Assembly (NCBI GenBank): GCA_027443745.1
Contig: DAIAZB010000353.1
Coordinates: 1-11,379 of the forward strand
Length of the DNA: 11,379 bases
DNA from: Thiomonas sp.
GTDB taxonomy: Bacteria > Pseudomonadota > Gammaproteobacteria > Burkholderiales > Burkholderiaceae
Direction of reading: 5' to 3'
The notes under the pieces are model-generated. The model was not told where the DNA came from. It was given only the letters and a program-made list of their open reading frames with translations, and ran no database searches. The translations under genes were made by a program, and so were the position numbers. Position 1 is the stretch's first letter; each line of letters starts with the position of its first letter. Shown here in pieces: positions 1 through 6,984 of the stretch.

Positions 1-162
1 TCAGGGCTGGGCGGAAAAATGGGGCTGGACGCCACCCACAAATGGCCGGGCGAGACGCGGCGCGAATGGGGCCGCGCCATCGTGCCCGACGACGACGCCA
101 CGGCGCGCGCCGCGGCGCTGGTGAAGCGGCTGTGCGCCGGCAGGAATACGCCGCCGCGCTGA
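1..162 (+). CDS. ubiD: UbiD-family decarboxylase, C-terminal fragment (5' end outside window)
   Basis: Only the last 53 codons are visible, in frame from base 1 to a TGA at 160-162. The fragment opens with [18 protein letters not shown], followed by TRREWGR. This closely matches the C-terminal signature of UbiD, the prenyl-FMN-dependent 3-octaprenyl-4-hydroxybenzoate carboxy-lyase of ubiquinone synthesis (recalled from the family, for example the E. coli enzyme). The motif lies about 30 residues before the end, as expected. The tail after it ([19 protein letters not shown]...) is the usual variable C-terminus. The catalytic part is not in the window, so activity cannot be judged. Other UbiD-family decarboxylases share this fold, but this exact C-terminal motif favours the ubiquinone-pathway branch. 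The next gene is on the same strand after 144 bases, without obvious coupling. Confidence 0.82.
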   Translation, partial: SGLGGKMGLDATHKWPGETRREWGRAIVPDDDATARAAALVKRLCAGRNTPPR

Positions 163-294
163 ACGCTGCGACATGGACTGACTGTGCAGGCAGGCGCTGG
201 CACCTCGGCCAACGCCTCACTTTGCAGTCCGCGCGTTTTGATGGCAAGCGCCTGCCGGCGCGGCACGACAGTGCAATGGCCGGGTCGGGCACGC

Positions 295-300
295 CATAAT
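295..300 (+). promoter_or_regulatory. Candidate -10 box giving a leaderless start for the DUF748 gene
   Basis: CATAAT matches the sigma70 -10 consensus at five of six bases. It ends six bases before the ATG at 307, so the predicted transcription start falls on the A of that ATG. No Shine-Dalgarno sequence lies between. A -35 element at 16-18 bases spacing is poor (best GTGCAA at 271-276). The box could be chance. Confidence 0.3.
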
Positions 301-306
301 GCGGCC

Positions 307-3300
307 ATGCTCGCCATCCGCTCGAAAACGCTGCATCGACTGCTCTGGCTTTTGCTCGGCCTGCTCGTGCTGCTGATCCTGGCCTTCGTCACGACGCCGC
401 TCACCGTGCCCGCCTTGCTGCGCGACAGGGCGGCGCAATGGATCGAGCAGGGCACAGGGCGGCAAGCCAGCATCGGCGACATCGCATTCAACCCCTGGAG
501 CCTGCGGTTGCGGGTGGACGACCTGCGGTTGCGCAATGCCGCCAACACGGCCGACAGCCTGCGCCTGGGCAGCGCGCAGGTGCGTCTGGCATGGCGCACG
601 GTGTGGACCGGCAAGCCGCAGATTGCATCGCTGTTGCTGGAGGCGCCGCAACTGCGCATCGTGCGCGCGCCCACGGGACGGATGGACTTCGACGACATCC
701 TCGCGCACCTCGCCAAGACAACGAGCAAACCCTCCAGCGGCACCCCAGTCTTTGCGCTCCATGACGCGCGCATCCGCAACGGCAGCGTGACCTTCGACGA
801 CCAACAAGTAAAAGTCACGACCCACCTCACCGGACTGAACGCCAGCCTGCCGGCGCTGTCCACCCTGGCGGGCAACAAGGGGCGCATGCAGTTCAGCGCC
901 AGTGCCAAGCTCAACGGTGCGCCGCTGGAATTCAGCGCCAGCGGCATGCCGTTCGCCACCAGCACGCCACTGGCCATGACGGCGCAGTTGCAACACCTGG
1001 CCCTGGCCGCCTTCGCGCCCTACCAGCCAGCCACCCTGCCCGCGCGCCTGCAAGGCGGCGAGTTCAGCACGCGCTTGCAGCTCAGTCTCGTGCCGGCACA
1101 CCTGGACAGCCTGGCGCTGAGCGGCACGGCGCAGGTGCGCAACGGTGTCGTGAACACGCCGGCCGCGCCACTGGCCGACTGGAAGACTCTGATGCTCACC
1201 TTCGCTCGGGTGCGCCCGCTGGCTCGGATGGTCGAGGTCAGCTCGGTGCAGGTCTCCGGTCTCTCGGCCGAGATCGACCGCGGCCCGCAAGGTCTGCTCG
1301 GCTTCGGTCGGACGCCTGGCGAAACGGCAAGCCAGGGGCCCGCCACGGCCGCCGGTGCGTCGCCCGCCGCGCGGGCAACACAGGGCGCGAACCCTGCAAG
1401 ACCCGGCACCAACCCCTGGAGCATCCAGGTCGGCAGCGTGACGCTGGCCGATAGCCGGATGCGCTGGCGTGACGCGACGGTCAAGCCCGCGGTCGACTGG
1501 AGCTTCGCGGTGCCCAAACTGGAGGTCCATCACATCGGCTGGCCACTGACGGCGCCGGCGTCTTTCTCCGCCGACATCACCGGCCCACAGGGCCTGCAGT
1601 TGCAACTGCAAGGCCAGGGCAATTTGCAGCAGGCGCAAGCATCGCTCACGGCCACGCACATCGCCCCCCAAATCGCCGCCCCCTACGCGACCCCAGTCCT
1701 GCATGGCATGGCCCTGCCGCGCGGTCTGCTCAGTGCGCAGGCCGACTTGCAATGGCAGGCTCAAAACCGCAGCGCCGTGATCCAGATGCATCGGCTGCAC
1801 TGGACGGGTTTCGCCTTCGGCCCGGCTGGCGGTCTGGTGGCGCACGACCTTGCCGTGCGTGATGCCAGCCTGCACTGGTCCGCCATGCCGCAAACCCTGA
1901 CGCTGGACATCGGCCAGGCGCAGATCGACGGCTTCGCCGCGGGCCAGAACGCCGCGCTGCGCGCCGCGCAGCTGAGCGTGCGCCAGGCGAAGGTTGATTT
2001 GAGCGCGCACACGGCGCAGTTCGGCCTGGTGCAAGTGCTGAATCCGCAAGCCAGCGTCGCGCGCGACTCCACCGGGCAATGGTCGTTCCGGCAGTGGCTG
2101 CCGCAGGGTCTGCTGCCGCCCCCCGGCAAGGCCCCGTCAACCACCCGGCGAGGTCAAGCGGCACAGCCATCCGCCCCCTGGCGCGTGCAGGTGCAGCAGG
2201 CCGAGGTGAACGGGGGGCGTTTCTACCTTGCCGACTCCAGCCCGAAAAAGCCGGTGGTGGTGGCCATCACCGGCTTCCATATCGGCCTGCGCAACGTCGT
2301 CTGGCCGCAGACCCAGCCGGCCGACGTGACCCTGGCCGCGCAGATCAGCGACGAGTTGCCCGTTGATCTGGCGCAGGGGACCGCCACGCCCACAGCCCAC
2401 GCCGCCAGCAGGCCATCAAACGCGGCGGGCACCGCCGCCGCTAGCGCGCCGCAGGCAATCGTGGCCCCTGGGACTGAGAACGCAACACCTGGCAATCCCG
2501 GTCAAGCCACAGGGATGACGATGGCGAATACGGGCTCGGAGCCGATCCCCGCGGCGGGCTCGTTGCACTTCACCGGACAGGTGCAGGCCAGCCCCTTCAG
2601 CCTGCACGGCAAGCTCGATGCGCGCGACCTGCCAGCGCAGATTGCCGATCACTACCTGCCACCGCGCGTGAACGCCGAAGTGCTGCGCGCTCCGGCCAGC
2701 GCTTCGGGCGCAGTTGCCCTGAGCCAGGGGCCCGCCGGGCTTGCCTTCAGCTTCGACGGCAGCGCCGGCTTGAGCCATTTCGTGGCCGACACCCTGGAAC
2801 CGCGCGAGCGCCTGCTGGGCTGGAACAGCCTGCAACTGAAGGGCCTGCACTTTGCGCACACCCCGCGCACCGGTCTGGGCCCGACCACCAAGGTCGTGGT
2901 GAATCAGGTGGCGTTACGCGACTTCTATGCCCGCGTCATCCTGAGCAAAGATGCGAAGCTCAACCTCGCACAGGTGTTCAAACCCCTGCCGGCGCCAGCT
3001 ACTGCAACCACAAGCATCGCCGCCAACACGACCGCGAACTCAGGCGCATCCACCACCACATCCACCACCAAAGACACAAACAATCGCGTGGCCGAAGGCG
3101 CCGCCGGACACAACGGCGCCGGGTCGCCCTTCGGTGGCCGCAACAGCGCAACGCCATCGGCCGCGCGCAATGTGGTGGTCGACGTTGGCGGCATCACCCT
3201 GGCCGGCGGCCTGGTGGACTACACCGACCATTTCGTTCAGCCCAATTACTCCACCAGCCTTTCGGGCGTCGAAGGCAGCATCGGCGCTTTCGGCACGTCC

Positions 3301-4374
3301 ACGGTCCAACCTGCTTCGGTGGATCTGCGGGGCACGGCGGAGGGCACTGCGGCGGTGGTGCTGAGCGGCACGGCCAACCCACTGCTGTCACCACCGCAAC
3401 TCGATCTGCGCGGCAAGATGACCGACCTGCAACTCGCGCCGCTCTCACCCTATTCCGGGCGCTATGCCGGCTACGACATCAAGCGCGGCCTGCTGTCCAT
3501 GGACGTGCATTACGACATCGACGCAAACGGCCGGCTGAAGGCCGACAACCAACTCGTACTCAACCAGCTCACCTTCGGCAAGCGGGTGAACAGCCCGACG
3601 GCCACGAAGCTGCCCGTGTTGTTGGCGGTGGAATTGCTGAAGGATCGCAACGGCAACATCAACGTCAACATTCCCATCTCCGGTTCGCTCAACGACCCGG
3701 AGTTCAGCCTCGGCTCCGTCATCAGCCGCGCCATCGTGAACTTGCTGGTGCGCGCCGTCACGGCACCGTTCAGCCTGCTCGGCAACCTGATCGGCAGCGA
3801 TCGGTCAGCCGATCAGCTCAGCCAGGTCGCCTTCGTGCCGGGAACCGCCGTCCTCCAACCGCAAGACCAGGCGAAGCTGGCTGACGTCGCCAAAGCCCTG
3901 AAGGCCAAGTCCGAGCTCATCCTCACCATCACCGGCGAGGTGGATCCAGCCGCTGAAGGCGAGCCTTACCGCGAAGCCCGCTTGAATCAGCAGATGTTGG
4001 CACTGTGGAAGCGCGACCTGCCGCGCGCCGAGGCCTATGCCAACGCCAAGGCCGAGGTCGTGCCGCGGGCCGACTACGCCAAGGTGCTGGCCGCCGTCTA
4101 CCGCCAAACCCCGTTGCCCGACAAGCCGCGCGACGCCATCGGACTGCCCAAGACCTTGCCCGAGGCCGAGATGCAAAAGCTGCTGCTGCAGAACATCCCG
4201 GCGTCGAGCGATCGCCTGCAGGCATTGGCCATGGAGCGTGCGGTGAGCCTGCGCGCCGCGCTCGAAGCGCTGGGCGTGCCCGGGGCGCGCCAGTTCATTG
4301 CCGCACCCTTGCTGCTGGACAAGCCTGCTGCCGGCTGGACGCCGCAGGCCAGCCTGTCGCTGACCTTGCCGTGA
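307..4374 (+). CDS. Large DUF748 / AsmA-like envelope protein (1355 aa)
   Basis: Residues about 12-30 form one N-terminal membrane anchor (RLLWLLLGLLVLLILAF) after a short basic segment. Nothing else looks membrane-spanning, so most of the chain should lie in the periplasm. The body has repeated beta-rich AsmA-like patterns such as IGDIAFNPWSLRLRVDDLRL. From about residue 1176 there is an OmpA-like stretch (FVPGTAVLQPQDQAKLADVA, then ITGEVDP) typical of DUF748 proteins. Three low-complexity Ala/Thr/Ser/Pro/Gly linkers, at about residues 339-368, 693-738 and 895-945, separate the folded blocks. AsmA/YhdP/TamB relatives bridge inner and outer membrane and are linked to phospholipid transport; that role here is inference. 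I chose the ATG at 307 because it sits just before the anchor. The frame stays open upstream to about 184, but that part looks non-coding. There is no Shine-Dalgarno sequence. The length is at the high end for this family, partly because of the linkers. Confidence 0.9.
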   Translation: MLAIRSKTLHRLLWLLLGLLVLLILAFVTTPLTVPALLRDRAAQWIEQGTGRQASIGDIAFNPWSLRLRVDDLRLRNAANTADSLRLGSAQVRLAWRTVWTGKPQIASLLLEAPQLRIVRAPTGRMDFDDILAHLAKTTSKPSSGTPVFALHDARIRNGSVTFDDQQVKVTTHLTGLNASLPALSTLAGNKGRMQFSASAKLNGAPLEFSASGMPFATSTPLAMTAQLQHLALAAFAPYQPATLPARLQGGEFSTRLQLSLVPAHLDSLALSGTAQVRNGVVNTPAAPLADWKTLMLTFARVRPLARMVEVSSVQVSGLSAEIDRGPQGLLGFGRTPGETASQGPATAAGASPAARATQGANPARPGTNPWSIQVGSVTLADSRMRWRDATVKPAVDWSFAVPKLEVHHIGWPLTAPASFSADITGPQGLQLQLQGQGNLQQAQASLTATHIAPQIAAPYATPVLHGMALPRGLLSAQADLQWQAQNRSAVIQMHRLHWTGFAFGPAGGLVAHDLAVRDASLHWSAMPQTLTLDIGQAQIDGFAAGQNAALRAAQLSVRQAKVDLSAHTAQFGLVQVLNPQASVARDSTGQWSFRQWLPQGLLPPPGKAPSTTRRGQAAQPSAPWRVQVQQAEVNGGRFYLADSSPKKPVVVAITGFHIGLRNVVWPQTQPADVTLAAQISDELPVDLAQGTATPTAHAASRPSNAAGTAAASAPQAIVAPGTENATPGNPGQATGMTMANTGSEPIPAAGSLHFTGQVQASPFSLHGKLDARDLPAQIADHYLPPRVNAEVLRAPASASGAVALSQGPAGLAFSFDGSAGLSHFVADTLEPRERLLGWNSLQLKGLHFAHTPRTGLGPTTKVVVNQVALRDFYARVILSKDAKLNLAQVFKPLPAPATATTSIAANTTANSGASTTTSTTKDTNNRVAEGAAGHNGAGSPFGGRNSATPSAARNVVVDVGGITLAGGLVDYTDHFVQPNYSTSLSGVEGSIGAFGTSTVQPASVDLRGTAEGTAAVVLSGTANPLLSPPQLDLRGKMTDLQLAPLSPYSGRYAGYDIKRGLLSMDVHYDIDANGRLKADNQLVLNQLTFGKRVNSPTATKLPVLLAVELLKDRNGNINVNIPISGSLNDPEFSLGSVISRAIVNLLVRAVTAPFSLLGNLIGSDRSADQLSQVAFVPGTAVLQPQDQAKLADVAKALKAKSELILTITGEVDPAAEGEPYREARLNQQMLALWKRDLPRAEAYANAKAEVVPRADYAKVLAAVYRQTPLPDKPRDAIGLPKTLPEAEMQKLLLQNIPASSDRLQALAMERAVSLRAALEALGVPGARQFIAAPLLLDKPAAGWTPQASLSLTLP

Positions 4375-4399
4375 TGCGGGTGCCGGCACATCGCATTTG
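4374..4399 (+). terminator. Weak hairpin just after the DUF748 stop codon
   Basis: ATGCG (4374-4378) can pair with CGCAT (4392-4396), with an inner GTG-CCGG-CAC helix, followed by only three T residues. It lies immediately after the stop codon, where a terminator is expected. The stem is short and interrupted, so efficiency is doubtful. Confidence 0.2.
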
Positions 4400-4504
4400 A
4401 ACTGGCTTCAGGCTTGTGCGTGACGCAAAGTGATCTGAATCAAGCGTTTGTGCGGCATGCTGAAGGTGTGTCCCGCAATAACCCAGTTGCAAGCATCAGT
4501 TTGG

Positions 4505-4534
4505 TTGACGCCGGGAGCGCGACAGGCCTACATT
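4505..4534 (+). promoter_or_regulatory. Candidate sigma70 promoter inside the convergent gap
   Basis: TTGACG (4505-4510) matches the -35 consensus at five of six bases. TACATT (4529-4534) matches the -10 consensus at four of six, and the spacer is 18 bases. Transcription would start near 4541 on the plus strand. It points away from every annotated gene start and towards the terminator-like hairpin at 4664-4690, which is why I keep it. Confidence 0.33.
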
Positions 4535-4540
4535 GGACTG

Positions 4541-4696
4541 ACCGAGGCGGTGCAGCCGCAGCGGTGGCCGGACCGGGTGAAGCTCGGGCCGGAGTCCCCC
4601 CAAAATCCCTGCATCCCTGCGGGGTTGGCACCTGGCAACAAACCCTCGTGCCGTGCTGAACCGGGCCGCGTCACCGCAAGGTACGCGGCCTTCTCA
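4541..4696 (+). ncRNA. Candidate structured small RNA, no family recognised
   Basis: The limits are set by the candidate promoter (start near 4541) and the terminator-like hairpin with its TTCTC tail, giving about 155 bases. Inside are a small hairpin (GCGG 4547-4550 with CCGC 4556-4559) and a strong one (CCGG 4568-4571 with CCGG 4589-4592, enclosing a further helix CCG/CGG with a loop near TGAAG). There is also a tandem ATCCCTGC pair at 4605-4620. Next come two mutually competing or pseudoknot-like pairings: GGGTT 4622-4626 with AACCC 4641-4645, and GGCAC 4627-4631 with GTGCC 4648-4652. I compared it by memory with 6S, SRP, RNase P, tmRNA and common riboswitches and saw none of their signature motifs. 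High GC makes chance hairpins common, so this remains a hypothesis. Confidence 0.3.
4664..4695 (+). terminator. GNRA-capped terminator-like hairpin
   Basis: GGCCGCGT (4664-4671) pairs perfectly with ACGCGGCC (4683-4690). Inside, ACC and GGT close a GCAA tetraloop, with C4672 bulged, giving 11 base pairs in all. TTCTC follows on the plus strand, a short imperfect U-tract. The minus-strand reading has no U-tract, so plus-strand termination is favoured. It could end the candidate small RNA or readthrough from the DUF748 gene. Confidence 0.5.
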
Positions 4697-4711
4697 TGCG
4701 GCTCTTGGCTG

Positions 4712-4734
4712 CGCGGCAGCGTCAGCCTGCCGCG
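4712..4734 (-). terminator. Inverted repeat across the diguanylate cyclase stop codon
   Basis: CGCGGCAG (4712-4719) and CTGCCGCG (4727-4734) form a perfect 8-base-pair stem with a 7-base loop that includes the stop codon. There is no T-rich tail on either strand, so it may stabilise the 3' end rather than terminate. It lies about 20 bases from the GNRA hairpin. Confidence 0.28.
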
Positions 4735-6146
4735 TAGAAGGCTTGTTTGGCCTGGTACATCTGCTGGTCGGCGGCGTGATGGGCTTGCTCCAGGGCCATG
4801 CCGGCGTAGGCGGTGGCGCGACCCACGGCGTAACTCAGGCGGGCACCGGTGTAAAACTGGTTGTTGACTTCAGCCATGTGCAGGATGCGGTTGTGCAACT
4901 GCTGCGCGGCGCGCTCGTCCTGGTAGGGCAGCAGCATGGCGAACTCATCGCCACCGATGCGCGCCACGACGTCATTCGCCCCGGCAGCCTTGAGCAGCAC
5001 CTCGGCGGCGCGGCGCAGCAACTGGTCGCCGGCCTCGTGGCCTTGGGCGTCGTTGATCGGCTTGAGACCATTCAGATCCAGCACCAGAACGCTCACCGGC
5101 ACGCGCTGCTCGGCCTGCAGGCGGTGCAACGCATCTTCATAAAATGCGCGGTTCTTCAGCCCCGTCAGCACGTCGTGCGTGCCCAGGTATTGCATATAGC
5201 TCTCGGCTTTCTTGCGCGCCGTGATGTCGCTGATCGCCACCAGCACCCGCTGCCAGCTGCGTTCCGAACCCGGCAGCGCGGTGCGGCGCAGCAGGATATC
5301 GACCGGCTCGCCATGCAGGGCGTAGTTGATGCCTTCGTATTCGGCCGTGATTTTGCCGTCCCACAGGTCCACCAGCTCGGCCTCGAAATGCCGCCGCGCC
5401 TCGTCACGGAACACGCGGTGCAGGTTATCGATCAACGCCGTTTTGCTCGCTGCGCCGAACAGCTCCAGGGTCTGCTGGTTCACATCCACCACGCGAATGC
5501 GCTGCATGGATTCGAGCACCACCTCGGGATGCTCCACCAGATGCCGGCGGATATTGGTGATGCCCTGCGCGCGCAAACCCTCCAGATAACTGCGCAAGGC
5601 GCTGTAATCCTCCAGCCAGAGCGACACGGGCGAGTGCTCGAACAGACCCTGGGCATGCAGCTCGGATGCCGCCAGGCGCTCCATGGCGCGCTTGCGCTCG
5701 GTGATGTCGGTGATGGAAATGAGCACGCGGCTCCAGTCCTGCTCATGTCCTGGCAGCAGGCTGCGGCGCAACAGCACCTGCACCGGCATGCCGTCGAGCG
5801 CATAGTTGATCCCCTCGATCTCGATGTCCACCTGCCCGTCCCACATGCGCTTGAGCTCGTAGGCGAAGTGTCGCGACATGTCGTCGCGAAACACCCGGTG
5901 CAGATTGGCGAGCAACGCGTCCTGGCTCTCGGCCTTGAACAGCTTGAGCGTGGTGGCATTCACCTCCACCACGACGATGCGCGCCATCGCCTGCCCAAGC
6001 ACGTAAGGATGGGCTTCGAGATGGGCTTCGAAATCCGTCACGCCCTGCTGGCGCAACGCGTCGAGCAGCGCACGCACGGCGCTGTAATCCTCGATCCACA
6101 ACGACACCGGGGCGTTCTGAAACACATCGTGAAAGTTCATGACCAT
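4722..6146 (-). CDS. Diguanylate cyclase with two tandem PAS-like sensor domains
   Basis: A 474-residue protein with two PAS-like modules (about residues 13-154 and 173-314), each ending in the usual DIT linker (TDITERKRA, SDITARKKA), then a GGDEF domain (about 320-474). The active loop is ARIGGDEF with GGDEF at 398-402. The substrate/metal motif DLNGLKPINDAQGHEAGD is intact, so synthesis of cyclic di-GMP is expected. The inhibitory I-site RxxD is absent: GAND stands at that place, so feedback inhibition through the primary site is unlikely. No signal peptide or membrane segment is seen, so it should be a cytoplasmic sensor; its ligand is unknown. The ATG at 6146 is chosen; the ATG at 6140 is equally possible, and a TTG extends the frame to 6191. 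None has a good Shine-Dalgarno sequence. It is divergent from msrA and convergent with the DUF748 gene. Confidence 0.87.
   Translation of the reverse strand: MVMNFHDVFQNAPVSLWIEDYSAVRALLDALRQQGVTDFEAHLEAHPYVLGQAMARIVVVEVNATTLKLFKAESQDALLANLHRVFRDDMSRHFAYELKRMWDGQVDIEIEGINYALDGMPVQVLLRRSLLPGHEQDWSRVLISITDITERKRAMERLAASELHAQGLFEHSPVSLWLEDYSALRSYLEGLRAQGITNIRRHLVEHPEVVLESMQRIRVVDVNQQTLELFGAASKTALIDNLHRVFRDEARRHFEAELVDLWDGKITAEYEGINYALHGEPVDILLRRTALPGSERSWQRVLVAISDITARKKAESYMQYLGTHDVLTGLKNRAFYEDALHRLQAEQRVPVSVLVLDLNGLKPINDAQGHEAGDQLLRRAAEVLLKAAGANDVVARIGGDEFAMLLPYQDERAAQQLHNRILHMAEVNNQFYTGARLSYAVGRATAYAGMALEQAHHAADQQMYQAKQAFYAAG
5205..6110 (-). repeat. Internal tandem duplication of the PAS-like module
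   Basis: Bases 6110-5685 and 5630-5205 (minus strand) encode two modules offset by exactly 160 codons with no insertion or deletion. By my hand count about 83 of 142 residues are identical (roughly 58%). Shared landmarks include PVSLW-EDYSA, NLHRVFRD, EGINYAL and LLRR. DNA identity is not high enough to suggest a very recent duplication. Confidence 0.85.
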
Positions 6147-6285
6147 GCAGACAGTGCGGTTCGGGCTGCCATTGTGCGTGATGCACAACAAGCCCAGCCC
6201 AGCAACCGCGCCGCCAATGCCCGCCCTCCCCCGTGAGTTCAGGCATGACCCGCATGCCGACGCCGGGGGCCAAAACTGCGCACAA

Positions 6286-6300
6286 TGCGAACTGTTCGCA
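6286..6300. promoter_or_regulatory. Perfect palindrome upstream of msrA, candidate operator
   Basis: TGCGAAC-T-GTTCGCA is a perfect inverted repeat with 7-base arms around one base. Its end is 19 bases before the msrA ATG, in the region divergent from the diguanylate cyclase gene. It overlaps or follows a weak -10-like CACAAT (6281-6286). That position would suit a repressor of msrA. I do not recognise the regulator; spacing differs from LexA-type GAAC-N4-GTTC boxes. An RNA hairpin in the leader is an alternative. Confidence 0.42.
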
Positions 6301-6319
6301 GACCCACCGGAGCACCACC

Positions 6320-6904
6320 ATGCAAGCCGCCAGCCCCGCTTTCACGCCCCCCCAGGCGACGAACGCCAAACTTGAAACCATCACCCTCGCCGGCGGCTGT
6401 TTCTGGTGCGTGGAGGCCGCGTTCAACGCGGTGGATGGGGTGTTCGAAGCCACCAGCGGCTATGCCCAGGGCCAGGTTCAACAGCCTAGCTACGAGCAGG
6501 TTTGCGGCGGACGCACCGGACATGCCGAGGCAGTCCGCATCCGATTCGATCCCGCCAAGCTCAGCCTCGACGACGTCCTGGACCTGTTCTTCACCATCCA
6601 CGACCCGACCACGCCCAACCGCCAAGGCGCCGATGTCGGCCCGCAATACCGCTCCGGCATTTACTTCGAGCTGCCCGAGCACGAAGCCGGGGTGCGGACC
6701 TACATCGCCCGACTCGCCGCCAGCGCATACGGCGGCACTGCGCCCATCGTCACCGAAGTCGAACCGCTGCGTGTGTTCTGGCCCGCCGAGCCCTACCACC
6801 AGCGCTACTTCGAGCGCCATCCCGAGCAGGGCTATTGCCAGGCGGTGATCGCGCCCAAGATGCACAAGCTGCAGCATCGCTTCGCCGACAAGCTGCGCGC
6901 CTGA
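6320..6904 (+). CDS. msrA: Peptide methionine-S-sulfoxide reductase MsrA
   Basis: A 194-residue protein of the usual MsrA size. It reduces methionine-S-sulfoxide in damaged proteins, with thioredoxin as the usual electron donor. The catalytic motif GGCFWCVEAAF places the nucleophilic cysteine at residue 27, and a second cysteine at 30 makes this a GCFWC-type enzyme. Further family landmarks are TSGYAQG, VCGGRTGHAEAV, the FFTIHDPTTPNRQG(A)D segment, QYRSGIYF and a C-terminal GYCQAVIAPK with Cys173, a probable resolving or recycling cysteine. The ATG at 6320 is chosen because GGAG lies at 6309-6312 with a 7-base gap. The frame is open upstream, but the extension is Thr/Ala-rich and unlike the family. 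No signal peptide is present, so it should be cytosolic. It is followed by convergent genes and probably transcribed alone. Confidence 0.95.
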   Translation: MQAASPAFTPPQATNAKLETITLAGGCFWCVEAAFNAVDGVFEATSGYAQGQVQQPSYEQVCGGRTGHAEAVRIRFDPAKLSLDDVLDLFFTIHDPTTPNRQGADVGPQYRSGIYFELPEHEAGVRTYIARLAASAYGGTAPIVTEVEPLRVFWPAEPYHQRYFERHPEQGYCQAVIAPKMHKLQHRFADKLRA

Positions 6905-6984
6905 GCCGGCATTCCGAGGTCTGGCTGCCCAGGAGGCTGCGCCGATCGGATCGCGCTCCGCCTGGCTGAAGGGTTCCGGCGCTT

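Larger units (their letters stand above)
4375..4721. other. 347-base convergent intergenic region
   Basis: This gap lies between the stop codons of the DUF748 gene (+) and the diguanylate cyclase gene (-), so it needs no promoter for either. No convincing open reading frame lies here; the short frames have no Shine-Dalgarno sequence or recognisable product. It holds an FNR-like inverted repeat (GTGAT-CTGA-ATCAA, 4430-4443), a plausible plus-strand sigma70 promoter (4505-4534), a tandem 8-base repeat ATCCCTGC twice (4605-4620), several hairpins, and a strong GNRA-capped terminator-like hairpin (4664-4690). Together these suggest a plus-strand non-coding RNA gene, listed separately. Confidence 0.6.

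Noticed and set aside
217..2079. 620-codon open frame antisense to the DUF748 gene
   Set aside because: Arg/Gln/His/Ala-rich translation with no recognisable domain. Such long antisense frames are expected opposite high-GC codon-biased genes, and the plus-strand protein is clearly real.
4535..4597. Three-way junction closed by GGACT (4535-4539) with AGTCC (4593-4597)
   Set aside because: The 5' arm lies before the predicted transcription start near 4541, so it would not be in the RNA if the candidate promoter is right.
4626..4640. Sigma54-like TGGCAC element
   Set aside because: TGGCAC is present, but the required TTGC element at the -12 position is missing.
4653..6236. 527-codon plus-strand frame opposite the diguanylate cyclase
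   Set aside because: It mirrors the cyclase frame, including its repeat, and reads as His/Gln/Leu-rich sequence without known motifs. The GGDEF protein on the other strand is unambiguous.
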